64,000 bases of DNA from an uncultured Gammaproteobacteria bacterium (GTDB lineage: Bacteria; Pseudomonadota; Gammaproteobacteria; Nitrosococcales; Methylophagaceae): the NCBI GenBank assembly GCA_905181885.1, contig CAJIZI010000003.1, forward strand, positions 248,001 through 312,000, given 5' to 3'. The position numbers and the translations under genes were made by a program. Shown here piece after piece: positions 46,982-57,205 of this stretch (its first letter is position 1; every line of letters starts with the position of its first letter). The notes under the pieces are model-generated. The model saw only the letters and a list, made by a program, of their open reading frames with translations, did not search any database and was not told where the DNA came from.

Positions 46982-48853
46982 TTAAGATTTTTTAGACAAT
47001 TGTAATACTGCTAAGAATGCTTCTTGTGGAACATCGACTTTGCCGATCGATTTCATTCGTTTTTTACCTTTCTTTTGTTTTTCTAGTAACTTCCTTTTTC
47101 GAGATACATCACCGCCATAACATTTTGCTAAGACATTTTTCCGCATCGCTTTGACTGTTGAACGCGAAATAATATGACCTCCGATAGCTGCTTGAATTGC
47201 GATATCGAACATTTGACGAGGGATCAACTCTTTCATTTTCTCAACCAAGTCACGACCTCGGCCAATACTTTGTTCCTTATGAACAATCATTGATAAGGCA
47301 TCAACTCGTTCACCATTAATCAAAACATCTAGTTTAACAAGGTCTGCTACTTGGAACCGAGTGAAATGATAATCCAGCGAGGCATAACCACGACTAACAG
47401 ATTTTAAACGATCAAAGAAATCTATTACGACCTCATTCATTGGTATCTCATAACTCACAGCCACCTGTTTGCCCATGTACTGCATAGAGACTTGAACACC
47501 ACGCTTTTCAATACACAATGTGATTACAGAGCCAAGATGTTCTTGTGGTACTAAGATATCTGCGATGACAATGGGTTCACGAATTTCATCAATCGTGCCC
47601 ACATCTGGTAATAATGATGGGTTTTCAATATGAACTTCTTCGCCTTTGCGGTTTAACACTTCAAAAACCACGGTCGGTGCAGTAGTAATTAAATCTAGAT
47701 CATATTCCCGCTCTAAACGTTCTTGAATAATTTCCATATGGAGTAAACCAAGGAAGCCACAACGAAAGCCGAAGCCTAGTGCTTGTGAATTTTCTGGTTC
47801 AAAAAATAATGATGCATCATTAAGTCTTAATTTTCCGAGTGCTTCACGAAAAGCTTCAAAGTCATCCGAGCTCACTGGAAATATGCCTGCATAAACTTGT
47901 GGAGTAACAGCTTTAAATCCCGGCAACATTTCTGTCGCACCATGATTTGAATGCGTTAATGTATCACCCACGGGTGCACCGTCGATATCTTTAACACCCG
48001 ATATGACATATCCAACCTCTCCACAGAACAAACCATCTTGCTTGGTTCGCTTAGGGGTAAACACACCTACTTGTTCTACCTGATATTCATGTCCTGTCGA
48101 CATGACTTTTATCTTATCCTTGCCCTTGATGGAGCCCTGCATAATCCTAACCAATGAGATCACACCCACATAGCTGTCAAACCATGAATCAATTATTAAG
48201 GCTTGTAACGGACCTTCGGCATCACCTTTTGGTGCTGGTATTCGAGCCACCAAAACTTCTAATAGATCTTCGATACCTAACCCGGTTTTGGCACTACATT
48301 GGACAGCGTCGAGAGCATCAACACCAATAATATCCTCTATTTCTTGTGCAACTCGCTCAGGCTCAGCTGAAGGTAAGTCAATTTTATTTAGAACAGGTAA
48401 GACTTCTAAATCTAAATCTATTGCTGTATAGCAGTTTGCAACACTCTGTGCTTCAACTCCCTGCGCAGCATCAACTACTAATAGTGCACCTTCACATGCT
48501 GCAAGTGAACGTGAAACTTCGTATGAAAAATCTACATGTCCAGGCGTATCAATGAAATTGAGATGATAAACTTCCCCATCACGAGCTCTGTAGTCCAAAG
48601 AGACACATTGGGCTTTAATCGTAATGCCCCGTTCACGCTCGATGTCCATTGAATCTAAAACTTGTGATGACATTTCGCGAGCTGTTAGCCCCCCGCAAAC
48701 TTGTATAAATCGATCTGCAATAGTAGATTTACCGTGATCAATATGTGCAATGATTGAAAAGTTTCGTATGTTCTTGATATTTATAGCCTTTGTTCTTTTA
48801 AACCACGAGGAATTATTCTTAAGCACACAACTAGGTTTAGACTCTTGATTCAA
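46982..48853 (-). CDS. lepA: Elongation factor 4 (LepA)
   Basis: Translational GTPase linked to ribosome back-translocation and initiation efficiency. Seen: G1 [29 protein letters not shown], the LepA-specific [16 protein letters not shown] and the C-terminal [20 protein letters not shown]. The start is unusual. The homologous first codon (E. coli [12 protein letters not shown]) is ATC here (48776-48778), preceded at good spacing by AAAGG, and no in-frame ATG exists upstream. The longest frame begins with TTG 48851-48853 (623 residues), with a GTG nine codons later; both lack a clear ribosome site. From the ATC the length would be 598, matching the family. Confidence 0.95.
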   Translation of the reverse strand: MNQESKPSCVLKNNSSWFKRTKAINIKNIRNFSIIAHIDHGKSTIADRFIQVCGGLTAREMSSQVLDSMDIERERGITIKAQCVSLDYRARDGEVYHLNFIDTPGHVDFSYEVSRSLAACEGALLVVDAAQGVEAQSVANCYTAIDLDLEVLPVLNKIDLPSAEPERVAQEIEDIIGVDALDAVQCSAKTGLGIEDLLEVLVARIPAPKGDAEGPLQALIIDSWFDSYVGVISLVRIMQGSIKGKDKIKVMSTGHEYQVEQVGVFTPKRTKQDGLFCGEVGYVISGVKDIDGAPVGDTLTHSNHGATEMLPGFKAVTPQVYAGIFPVSSDDFEAFREALGKLRLNDASLFFEPENSQALGFGFRCGFLGLLHMEIIQERLEREYDLDLITTAPTVVFEVLNRKGEEVHIENPSLLPDVGTIDEIREPIVIADILVPQEHLGSVITLCIEKRGVQVSMQYMGKQVAVSYEIPMNEVVIDFFDRLKSVSRGYASLDYHFTRFQVADLVKLDVLINGERVDALSMIVHKEQSIGRGRDLVEKMKELIPRQMFDIAIQAAIGGHIISRSTVKAMRKNVLAKCYGGDVSRKRKLLEKQKKGKKRMKSIGKVDVPQEAFLAVLQLSKKS

Positions 48854-49051
48854 CCCAAATTCGCACGTAAACTTTTCAAGTTATGGATGTACCCATATTA
48901 AACTCAGTTCACATCAATATTTATTGTAGAAACCCTAGTCTACAAATGAAGTACCGACTAGTTGTATTATTTTAACTCGTAAATTTTACGGCAAAAAAGG
49001 CTGGCTGTCCTGATTTGGGAATGTTTATTCTCGCTGTTCTTTTACTAAACT

Positions 49052-50485
49052 TTATTCTTCATCTAATCTTAGGGCCAAAAATATTGCACCTTGTTGTCTT
49101 TGGACCAGTACAGGAATAGCCTTATTTTCAGGTAAACCACGTGCAATAACCAAAAATTGCTTAGTATTTTCAACTGTTTCATTATCGATGCTGACGATAA
49201 CGTCTCCCCTTCTAATGCCCGCTTTACCTGCAGCACCCTGTTTAACCTCAACAATAAAAACTCCTCCTTTTTTTAGGCCGTAGTCTTCACGTTGTTTCTC
49301 TGTGAGTTCAGCAACTTGGACTGCAAGACGTTCATCCATCATTTTACTCGGCTTGTTTCTAGTTTTAATAACTTTGCTTGCATCTTGCGGTAATGTCTCG
49401 ATTATCACTTTTAGTGTTTTTTCTCTATTGTTGCGCATCACAACAACTGGCACTGACTCACCAATTTTTGTTCTCCCCACAATAGGAGGTAATGATGATG
49501 ACGTTATAATTTCCTTACCATCAAATCGTAAAATAATGTCACCGGTAACTATTCCTGCTTTGCCAGCAGGGCTTCCTGGCATGATCCTAGACACTAAAGC
49601 ACCTTGTGGCTTATCTAACCCAAATGACTCAGCTAATTCTCGCGTTACATTCTGTATCACAACACCTAGCCACCCTCTACTGACAAAACCTTGGGACTTG
49701 ATTTGTGACACAACATCCATGACAACATCCATTGGAATGGCAAATGACACTCCCATAAATCCTCCCGTTCGGCTATAAATTTGTGAGTTAATACCAATTA
49801 CTTCGCCGTCTAAATTAAATAATGGGCCACCTGAATTACCTGGGTTGATCGCCACATCTGTCTGGATAAAAGGCACATAATTATCGCTTGGTAAATTTCG
49901 GCCTAAAGCACTCACAATACCTGCTGTAGCTGAAGCATCAAACCCAAAGGGTGAGCCAATAGCTAATACCCATTCGCCAACTTTTAAGGCATTTGAGTCC
50001 CCAAGTTTTACAGCTTTCAACCCTGTAGCTTCGACTTTTAACAAGGCTATATCGCTACCCTTATCACTACCTAACACTTTCGCTTCCATTTCATTTCTAT
50101 CATTGAAGCGTACGATGATTTCATCAGCATCTTTAATAACATGATGATTAGTCAAAATATAACCATCTGATGAAAGTACAAAGCCTGAGCCTAGCGAATG
50201 TGTCTCATATGGTTGTTGTCGCTGACCGCTTCCGCCTGGTGGGAAAAAGTGCTTAAACATTTCATCGAAAGGTGTTCCTTCAGGTATTTTCATCCCTGGT
50301 GGTAAGCCACGCCTATTGTTAACCTGGGGCTTATTTTTTTTTGTTGTGCTTATATTAATTACTGCGTCACTATTTTCTGAGACCAACTCCGTGAACTCAG
50401 GCAGTCCGCTAGCTTGTGTCATTACACTCATAAATGAGGTCACTAAAAGGGCGGCAATTATTGCCCACGTTTTATGATGCATCAT
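49052..50485 (-). CDS. mucD: Periplasmic serine endoprotease MucD/DegP-like
   Basis: HtrA-family protease and chaperone that clears misfolded envelope proteins. It has 477 residues: a signal peptide (about 1-25, ending TQASG), a trypsin-like domain with the His in ILTNHHVI, Asp in SDIALLKV and Ser in NPGNSGGPLF (about 213), and two PDZ domains (about 265-355 and 385-470). It is the last gene of the sigma-E operon, the layout known as algU-mucABCD in Pseudomonas, hence the symbol. A 7-base inverted repeat (48924-48945) lies past its end. Confidence 0.94.
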   Translation of the reverse strand: MMHHKTWAIIAALLVTSFMSVMTQASGLPEFTELVSENSDAVINISTTKKNKPQVNNRRGLPPGMKIPEGTPFDEMFKHFFPPGGSGQRQQPYETHSLGSGFVLSSDGYILTNHHVIKDADEIIVRFNDRNEMEAKVLGSDKGSDIALLKVEATGLKAVKLGDSNALKVGEWVLAIGSPFGFDASATAGIVSALGRNLPSDNYVPFIQTDVAINPGNSGGPLFNLDGEVIGINSQIYSRTGGFMGVSFAIPMDVVMDVVSQIKSQGFVSRGWLGVVIQNVTRELAESFGLDKPQGALVSRIMPGSPAGKAGIVTGDIILRFDGKEIITSSSLPPIVGRTKIGESVPVVVMRNNREKTLKVIIETLPQDASKVIKTRNKPSKMMDERLAVQVAELTEKQREDYGLKKGGVFIVEVKQGAAGKAGIRRGDVIVSIDNETVENTKQFLVIARGLPENKAIPVLVQRQQGAIFLALRLDEE

Positions 50486-50488
50486 TAT

Positions 50489-50908
50489 CTATTCCTCTAG
50501 AACTTTGGCCTGAATGCCATCTTTCTTATTTCTTAAATTCTCTTTAACCACTGCAAACCCAGTTACTAGGCCAGTTAATCCTGCCAGTATTTCAGCTCCT
50601 TCTCCCAGATCGAAAGAGCGTGTAATGATAGAGAACAAAAATAACAATGTAAGGGGCAGTAAATACATTAAAGCAGCTCCTTGTAATAAAGCCTCCTCAG
50701 GTATCACTAACATTACTACTTCGCCCATTGTCGTATCTGTAGTTTTGTGAACTGATATTTTTGAAAACTTTTTGCCAACATGTTTTGCTAGTAAACCCGT
50801 CCCACAACCTTGTTTCACCTGACAATCACTGCACGTAGATTCCCGCTCTGCTTCTAACCAAACCGTATCACCATCAATTTCGATAACTCTCGCTTGCTGC
50901 TCAATCAT
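50489..50908 (-). CDS. rseC: Sigma-E regulator RseC/MucC family protein
   Basis: Inner membrane protein of the RseC/MucC family that modulates sigma-E and is also linked to redox and SoxR reduction. ATG 50906-50908 gives 139 residues beginning MIEQQARVIEIDGDTVWLEA; an in-frame TTG lies 9 bases earlier. Cysteines CSDCQVKQGCG (about 25-36) match the family's cysteine-rich N-terminus, and two membrane helices (about 72-112) follow. It overlaps rseB by 8 bases and precedes mucD by 3. Confidence 0.92.
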   Translation of the reverse strand: MIEQQARVIEIDGDTVWLEAERESTCSDCQVKQGCGTGLLAKHVGKKFSKISVHKTTDTTMGEVVMLVIPEEALLQGAALMYLLPLTLLFLFSIITRSFDLGEGAEILAGLTGLVTGFAVVKENLRNKKDGIQAKVLEE

Positions 50909-51896
50909 AATTAACAAGTTTAATTGAAAGACCTACTTTCTCGACCGTACGAGCTGGAACTTGACCTACTACCGTTAAGAAATGTATGGGGGCAATCAGG
51001 CCAAAGGCATTTATTGCTCCCATAGCGGAAACCCCTTCGAGATGCCGGTGCCCTTGATTACGTTTTTCAATAAAAAATGATAATGAACTTAATCCGTCAC
51101 TGTATACACGTTGTTCAACTAGTGTCCCATCTTGCGATTTACGACGACTTTGTTCTGCTACTAACATAAAGCCCTCTGGCAACCAATCCACTTCCCATAC
51201 GAGACCCTGCTTCAGAGCATCTTCTTTATTTTTAAGATTATTAACCGGTTCAGTTTTATTACGAGTCCACGTCAGTTCTTCGCCTCTTATATGAGGCTGC
51301 AATAAAGAATCAGGGATTTCCACGCCCAGCTTTATCGATGAAAAGGCAAAACTCTCGAGTACTACCCCTCCATCAGCTAATAAGTTTGACTGCAATAACA
51401 AGTCTGTTTCCTCGTCAACCCATAGGTGGTATCCATAGCGATAATTATCACTAGGTGTTACTAATAGTTTTTTTGCGCTGCGATCCGCTACTCTAGCCTC
51501 TTCACCTAAGGTTATCTCGTAGTATGGAGTTGCTGAACCCAAGCGGCTTAACAAATCACTCGGGAAACCCCGCCCTAACGGGCGACGATCAACGTTAACC
51601 TGCTTGCCTTCAGGAAAGATACATGTAACGATATCATTTGTCCTAACGAGTTCTCTCGCTGCACCATTTAATGACAGTAATCGCTCTACTTCACCTTTAC
51701 TATTAGTTTTATGGATAATTCGAATTGCTTGTAATTTTGTGCCTGTTTGGTAGGTAAACACACCATCATAATCTAACTTTTTAGCAGCGACACCCATTTT
51801 CTCTAGTAAGACTACTGCTTCTAGGTCTTCGGCATGACTATAAGCAGAACTCAAGCCAAGGCATAATACTAAGTAAAGTTTGATTAAATTGCGCAT
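50901..51896 (-). CDS. rseB: Periplasmic sigma-E regulator RseB/MucB
   Basis: Periplasmic protein that binds RseA and protects it from proteolysis, and that senses lipoprotein or LPS signals. It has 331 residues with a signal peptide (about 1-22, ending YSHAED). The LolA-like N-terminal domain (about 25-215, with DGVFTYQTGTKLQAIRIIHK) and the smaller C-terminal domain (about 225-320) are both present. It lies 3 bases after rseA. Confidence 0.93.
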   Translation of the reverse strand: MRNLIKLYLVLCLGLSSAYSHAEDLEAVVLLEKMGVAAKKLDYDGVFTYQTGTKLQAIRIIHKTNSKGEVERLLSLNGAARELVRTNDIVTCIFPEGKQVNVDRRPLGRGFPSDLLSRLGSATPYYEITLGEEARVADRSAKKLLVTPSDNYRYGYHLWVDEETDLLLQSNLLADGGVVLESFAFSSIKLGVEIPDSLLQPHIRGEELTWTRNKTEPVNNLKNKEDALKQGLVWEVDWLPEGFMLVAEQSRRKSQDGTLVEQRVYSDGLSSLSFFIEKRNQGHRHLEGVSAMGAINAFGLIAPIHFLTVVGQVPARTVEKVGLSIKLVNYD

Positions 51897-51899
51897 TAC

Positions 51900-52505
51900 T
51901 TATTGGCCCGATTCATAAGCAACTACACGGGCATTAGAAAAAATATCTGACACGCCCGCATACTCATTATGGTCAACTAAATATATATTTAGCCTGTCTT
52001 CTATTTCCTGCTCTTCTACCGTCCATCGATTGCCTGAGTTTAGCGGCAAAGCCCCTGCTTTTGATGCGGCTACAGTTATTTCCGCTGGATCTAACCCTTG
52101 TGTTGATTCTAATGCTGCCATTGGTGTTATTGAGACAGGTTGTATCTTGGGTTGTGTCATAACTCCAACAACCGCCAAAGCACCTATTGAAGCAGCTACT
52201 GCTAAGCTGAGCGATTGCTGCCAGAACGTAATAGGTAGAGAAATAACATTTGTTTTTCCTACAGCTTGTACATTGACAGGCTTGTGTTTAGCCTCTAGCA
52301 ATATTGCTGCAGATATTTTTTGTGTCGCACGTGCTTGTTGTTTAGTTCCATAACCATGGAATGCGTCTCTGCTAATTTGGTAGCGCTGTAAGCATTCTCT
52401 TGCACTCTGATCTTTACTTAACAAAGCCAATGCTTTATCTAGCTCACGTCCTCGTAGTTCCCCATCAACTAACGCAGACAATAATTCATTGTCATCAGTC
52501 GTCAT
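51900..52505 (-). CDS. rseA: Anti-sigma-E factor RseA/MucA
   Basis: Inner membrane protein that holds sigma-E inactive until regulated proteolysis. The 201 residues have an N-terminal cytoplasmic sigma-binding domain (about 1-80, LLSALVDGELRGRELDKALA), one membrane helix (about 96-116, LSLAVAASIGALAVVGVM) and a periplasmic tail (about 117-201). It overlaps the rpoE stop by ATGA, so the sigma factor and its antagonist are translated in proportion. Confidence 0.93.
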   Translation of the reverse strand: MTTDDNELLSALVDGELRGRELDKALALLSKDQSARECLQRYQISRDAFHGYGTKQQARATQKISAAILLEAKHKPVNVQAVGKTNVISLPITFWQQSLSLAVAASIGALAVVGVMTQPKIQPVSITPMAALESTQGLDPAEITVAASKAGALPLNSGNRWTVEEQEIEDRLNIYLVDHNEYAGVSDIFSNARVVAYESGQ

Positions 52506-53083
52506 TGCTCTTCCCCTTCGGTCATTACCTGCTGTATTCTCTGATCAATTGCTTCACGTGCACGAAAAATTCTCGAACGCACTGTACCAATAGGACAGTC
52601 CATTGTCTCAGAAATTTCCTCGTAACTCATTCCTTCAAACTCCCGTAACTTAATTGCCATCGCTGTATCTTCTTGTAATTCGCCAATGGCGTCGTGAATT
52701 GTTTGTTCTAATTCACTTCGCATTAAATTACTTTCAGGCGTTTCAAATTCTTTTAGCTCTGGCGCATCAAAAGTGTTTGTTGCATCCGCAGCATCAACAT
52801 CGCTTGTCGGCGGTCTTCTAGCCCTTGCCGTTAAATAATTTTTTGATGTATTAATCGCAATTCGGTAAAGCCACGTATAAAAAGCACTATCTCCTCTGAA
52901 ATTTGGGATGGCTCTGTAAGCTTTAATGAAAGCTTCTTGAGCAACATCTTGTGCTTCTATAGGATCATGAACAAAGCCAGTGATCACATGCACAATCCGC
53001 TGCTGATATTTCATTATCAGCACATCAAATGCACGTTTATCTCCTGCCTGTACACGCTGTACCAGCTCTTGATCCATGCTCAT
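52502..53083 (-). CDS. rpoE: RNA polymerase sigma-E factor (RpoE/AlgU)
   Basis: ECF sigma factor for envelope stress genes. The frame opens at 53341, but the ATG at 53081-53083 fits the family N-terminus (MSMDQELVQRVQAGDKRAFD) and gives 193 residues. Region 2 has AQDVAQEAFIKAYRAIPNFR and FYTWLYRIAINTSKNYL; region 4 has MSYEEISETMDCPIGTVRSR. The RGDSAFYTWLYRIA and RRPPTSDVDA stretches are nearly as in E. coli RpoE. A sigma-E-type promoter lies upstream, consistent with autoregulation. Confidence 0.96.
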   Translation of the reverse strand: MSMDQELVQRVQAGDKRAFDVLIMKYQQRIVHVITGFVHDPIEAQDVAQEAFIKAYRAIPNFRGDSAFYTWLYRIAINTSKNYLTARARRPPTSDVDAADATNTFDAPELKEFETPESNLMRSELEQTIHDAIGELQEDTAMAIKLREFEGMSYEEISETMDCPIGTVRSRIFRAREAIDQRIQQVMTEGEEQ

Positions 53084-53134
53084 CTCTCTATCTCGGTTAC
53101 TTCCGATTATTCGGAGATTATTATTTATTTCTGT

Positions 53135-53163
53135 TTTTGACCAGCAAGGCCATGATTCGTTCC
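53135..53163 (-). promoter_or_regulatory. Predicted sigma-E-dependent promoter of rpoE
   Basis: On the minus strand GGAACGA (53157-53163) is followed after exactly 16 bases by TCAAAA (53135-53140), close to the sigma-E consensus GGAACTT-N16-TCNAA. It would start transcription near 53128, about 45 bases before the rpoE ATG, so sigma-E should activate its own operon. The rest of the 287-base gap to nadB shows no gene. Confidence 0.75.
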
Positions 53164-53370
53164 CAAATTGACTATCATTAAAAAAGAGTTTATTACTTTT
53201 TGGAAAAATAATAGACAAATAGCTTCTCTGATACGCTTTTACTACACAATATACATAGATTAGCAGCATCTTATCAAAAGAAACTCCTTCACTTTCCCCA
53301 CCAACTTTCATATCCACTGTTATATAATCAAATTTAGACAATTAATTAACAAGTATAATATTCATAATAC

Positions 53371-54972
53371 ATGGCAACACATTCAGACTTTGACATCTTG
53401 ATTATTGGGAGTGGCACTGCTGGCCTTACGCTAGCGTTGCAACTTGCAGATCACGCTCGTGTTGCTGTCCTATCAAAAGGTCAATTAGAAGAAAGTGCCT
53501 CTTTATACGCACAAGGTGGCATTTCCGTAGTACTAGACCAAGCTGACTCAATAGAATCGCATATCGACGATACCTTAACTGCTGGCGCAGGTTTATGCGA
53601 TGAAGGCAGCGTTCGTTTCACCGTCGAGAACGCACGTGAAAGTATTGAATGGCTTATAGATCAAGGCGCTTCATTTACTAAAGATGGTGTGACATCTGAA
53701 ACCTACCACCTAACCCAAGAAGGTGGCCACAGTCATCGTAGAATTATTCATTCAGCTGATGCCACTGGTCGCGAAGTCGAAACAACATTATTAGCAAAAG
53801 CAGTTGCCCACGACAATATCGTATTATTTCCATTCCATATAGGAATTGAGTTAATCACTACTCGCAGGCAAGTGGGCGAGCTCGAAAACCACTGCCTCGG
53901 CTGTTATGTACTGGACATTAAATCAGATACGACCCATTCATTTGTTGCGCCCATCACCGTCATGGCTACTGGTGGTGCTGGTAAAGTTTATCTCTATACA
54001 AGTAACCCAGATGTGTCCACCGGTGATGGTATTGCTATGGGTTGGCGTGCTGGGTGTGATGTTGCCAATATGGAGTTCATCCAGTTCCACCCAACCTGTC
54101 TTTACCATCCTAAAGCAAAGTCATTTCTAATTAGTGAATCACTACGTGGCGAGGGAGCGAAACTTCTTTTAGCAAATGGAAAGCAGTTCATGTCTCGATT
54201 CCATGAGCAGAAAGAGTTGGCTCCAAGGGATATTGTTGCAAGGGCCATTGATTATGAAATGAAGCGTTTAGGAGATGATTGCGTCTATCTAGACATCAGC
54301 CATAAGTCCCGAGAGTTTATTGAGTCTCATTTCCCAACTATTTACCGACGCTGTCTTGAGCTTGGCATAGATATGACACGTGACCCGATCCCAGTAGTGC
54401 CTGCAGCGCATTATACTTGTGGGGGCCTAGTTGTAGACAGAGTAGGACAAACTAGTATCACAGGTCTTTACGCTGTGGGGGAAACGGCCTCTACCGGTTT
54501 ACATGGCGCTAACCGCATGGCTAGTAATTCATTATTAGAATGCCTTGTTTACGCTAATTCAGCTGCAAAGCATATCCGCAGCCAGTTGCCTTTTAAACAC
54601 TTTCACCCAATTATTCCTGACTGGGATGCTAGTAGGGCTCGTCCCGCCAAGGAGGCTATTGCCATTAGTCATAATTGGGATGAGTTACGCCGCTTTATGT
54701 GGGATTATGTTGGTATCGTTCGTACTGATGATAGGCTAAACAGGGCCCAGTCTCGCCTTCGCTTATTGCAACAAGAGATTAATGAATATTACCAACAACA
54801 TCATATAACGAGTGACTTACTCGAGCTACGTAATTTAGCAGATGTTGCTGATCTTATTATTCAGTCAGCATTAAAAAGAAAAGAAAGTCGTGGCTTACAT
54901 TACACGCTGGACTACCCAAATATTAATATTAAAGATAGTCCTCAAAACACAATTATTGCCGGAAAGCACTGA
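53371..54972 (+). CDS. nadB: L-aspartate oxidase
   Basis: FAD enzyme oxidising aspartate to iminoaspartate, the first step of NAD synthesis. It has 533 residues. Seen: the dinucleotide motif IIGSGTAGLTLALQLAD (about 11-27), SLYAQGGISVVLD, the substrate region FIQFHPTCLYHP (about 232) and the capping-domain region VPAAHYTCGGLVVD (about 346), GANRMASNSLLECLVY. It is divergent from rpoE, the usual neighbour. nadA and nadC are not in the window. Confidence 0.96.
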   Translation: MATHSDFDILIIGSGTAGLTLALQLADHARVAVLSKGQLEESASLYAQGGISVVLDQADSIESHIDDTLTAGAGLCDEGSVRFTVENARESIEWLIDQGASFTKDGVTSETYHLTQEGGHSHRRIIHSADATGREVETTLLAKAVAHDNIVLFPFHIGIELITTRRQVGELENHCLGCYVLDIKSDTTHSFVAPITVMATGGAGKVYLYTSNPDVSTGDGIAMGWRAGCDVANMEFIQFHPTCLYHPKAKSFLISESLRGEGAKLLLANGKQFMSRFHEQKELAPRDIVARAIDYEMKRLGDDCVYLDISHKSREFIESHFPTIYRRCLELGIDMTRDPIPVVPAAHYTCGGLVVDRVGQTSITGLYAVGETASTGLHGANRMASNSLLECLVYANSAAKHIRSQLPFKHFHPIIPDWDASRARPAKEAIAISHNWDELRRFMWDYVGIVRTDDRLNRAQSRLRLLQQEINEYYQQHHITSDLLELRNLADVADLIIQSALKRKESRGLHYTLDYPNINIKDSPQNTIIAGKH

Positions 54973-55089
54973 AGCAAAAGATAATTGCTATTCAATCTTG
55001 TCACCCCCTCCTAATGTCATTAGCTTTGTTTTTAAATCTATTGCTTTTTTAAGCTACAATAATTACATGTTTAAAAAAATAGACAGAAA

Positions 55090-56023
55090 ATGGCGGCATT
55101 TATGAAAAACCCAATTCAACACGGCGCAAGCAATGGAAGTAATTATAGTACTTTAAGTACTACTCACCTGCTTTATCGCTCCTAGGGCACCTTGGTGTGA
55201 TTTCAGTATCTGGCGATGATGCTCAGGTTTATTTACAAAGCTTACTCAGTAACGACATCAAGTTACTTAATATCAATGAAAGCCAATATAGTAGCCTTTG
55301 TACACCTAAAGGACGTTTACTCGCCCTCTTTCTCATTATTCGTACAGATAAGAATACCTATCAACTAATTTTGCCCGACGGTCTTTGTGAATCCATAAAA
55401 ACACGACTGACCATGTACATATTAAGGTCAAAAGTCACCGTGGCCAATACTTCTGAAAATATGATTTGCATAGGTTTGACACAAGATAAACCTAGTCTAC
55501 CAATCAATACCAGTTATCACACATTACCCAACATATTTTATCGAGGCATAGCAATTAGCCCCGCTAATGAAGTTGACGCCTTATGTAACTCATTAATTCA
55601 ACAACAATACCAGCCTATGCCTTCAGGCTTATTGGGAGTGGCTAGATATCACATCCGGCATTGCTAAAATCGAACCTCGAAACTCAAGAAAAATTCACAC
55701 CTCAACAACTTAACCTAGACATTACAAAAGCAGTCAACTTTCAAAAAGGCTGCTACCCGGGACAAGAAGTTGTCGCTCGCTTGCATTATTTAGGTAAGGC
55801 CAGTCGCCGATTATTCACTGCTAAAGCAAGTACATCAGTTTTACCTGAAACAGGCAGTGAAATAATGACAACTGAAGGTCAAGTGGCAGGGCATATTGTC
55901 TCAGCTCAGCAACAAGGGCAAGATGGCTTGGTATGTTTAGTTAGTATCAAGCTCGCCTGTTATGACTTTAGTTTGTTAATTGACCAATCCCCAATAACAT
56001 TGACAAGTGGCCTTGTGGACTAG
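55090..56023 (+). pseudogene. ygfZ: Broken ygfZ (tRNA-modifying, folate-binding GcvT-like protein)
   Basis: Remnant of the YgfZ/GcvT-like protein that uses folate to help repair Fe-S enzymes such as MiaB. One frame (55197-55667) encodes LGVISVSGDDAQVYLQSLLS and the body; a second short piece reads AYWEWLDITSGIAKIEP (about 55627-55676); a third frame (to 56023) carries the family signature KGCYPGQEVVARLHYLGKAS. Joining them needs frameshifts near 55620 and 55672 (an extra C in CCTCGAAACT would explain the second). The N-terminal part before LGH is separated by stops (a TAG in frame, and another after ATG 55102). At least three lesions make a sequencing error unlikely as the sole cause. Confidence 0.8.
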
Positions 56024-56038
56024 TAGGTTTAAAGCCGC

Positions 56039-57083
56039 TTAAGGTGAAGGGTTTGGGTATTTATTATGGACTTCTTCAATATCAGACCTTAACTCTCGGC
56101 TTAACTGAATATCAACACTAGCTATATTACTTTCCAATTGCAACATCGTTGTAGCCCCAATAATGTTACTGGCAACAAAGGCTTGCTCATTAACAAAAGC
56201 AAGCGCCATTTGTGCAGGATCTAACCCATACTTCATAGCTAAAGCCACATAGCTCCGAGTAGCAGCGGTACCTTGCTCGCTACTATATCTTGCATAGTTG
56301 GGCCACTTAGTAATTCTCGCTTCTGCAGGTTTTTTATTATTTAAATATTTTCCACTAAGCACACCAAATCCCAATGGAGAGTAAGCCAATAAACTGACAT
56401 TTTCTCTATGACTAATTTCAGCATTCCCTATTTCATAGGTACGATTCAATAAATTATATGGGTTTTGTACTGAAACAATAACAGGTAAGTCATACTCTTT
56501 TGCTAAAGTCAGAAATCGCATAATCTCCCCAAGGAGTTTCATTTGATAGGCCTACATATCTAATTTTTCCTGCTTCAACTTGTTTTTTAAGGGCACATAA
56601 GGTTTCTTTTATTGGCGTTAAGGCAGTCTCCTTGTCTTCAGCATCGTAACCCAACTTACCAAAATAATTAGTATTTCGCTCTGGCCAATGCAACTGGTAT
56701 AAATCAATATAGTCTGTTCTTAGGCGCTTTAAACTCGCCGATAATGCTTCAATTATGTAATCTTCAGTAAACCGTGTTTTACCACCACGAATATGATTAA
56801 CCCATTCACCACCCCCCGCAATTTTACTTGCCAAGATGACCTCATTTCGCCTGCCCCGCATAGAAAGCCATGAGCCTATAATAGACTCTGTCTTACCATA
56901 AGTCTCAACCTTCGGAGGAATAGCGTATAACTCTGCGCTGTCAATGAAATTAACTCCTTTATCGATAGCATAATCTAGCTGTCGATGGCCTTCTTTTTCA
57001 GTATTTTGCTCACCATAAGTCATCGTTCCTAAACAAATAATACTGACATTGATTCCCGAGTTTCCAAGCATTTTATAACGCAC
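56039..57083 (-). pseudogene. tas: Frameshifted aldo/keto reductase (Tas-like)
   Basis: NADPH-dependent oxidoreductase of the Tas branch, split into two overlapping frames. The N-terminal part (57083 to about 56525) has MLGNSGINVSIICLGTMTYG, the active-site DSAELYAIPP and the IDLYQLHWPERNTN stretch; the C-terminal part (about 56530 to 56039) has VIVSVQNPYNLLNRTYEIG, LLAYSPLGFGVLSGKYLNN and ANPSP-like end. Removing one A (opposite base 56524) turns WGDYAI into WGVMRF, exactly what homologues have, so a single-base insertion is the lesion. It could be a recent pseudogene or a read error. The full length would be about 347 residues, normal for the family. Confidence 0.85.
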
Positions 57084-57205
57084 AAATTTCCCCTTTTTTT
57101 ACAAAAAAAATAACATACTATATTCATGATGATAATAAAACATAACGTTAATCATATTAAGTTTATAACTCACTTTATAAGTTCTTTTAATTTTCTAAAA
57201 GTCTT

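Noticed and set aside
49302-49778. 158-codon + strand open frame opposite mucD
   Set aside because: It is antisense to the protease and PDZ domains, and has no recognisable motif.
53084-53341. 86-codon N-terminal extension of rpoE
   Set aside because: Family members begin at the later ATG, and the extension would cover the sigma-E-type promoter.
54890-55105. 71-codon open frame between nadB and ygfZ remnant
   Set aside because: It starts inside nadB in another frame, continues through AT-rich spacer and shows no family features.
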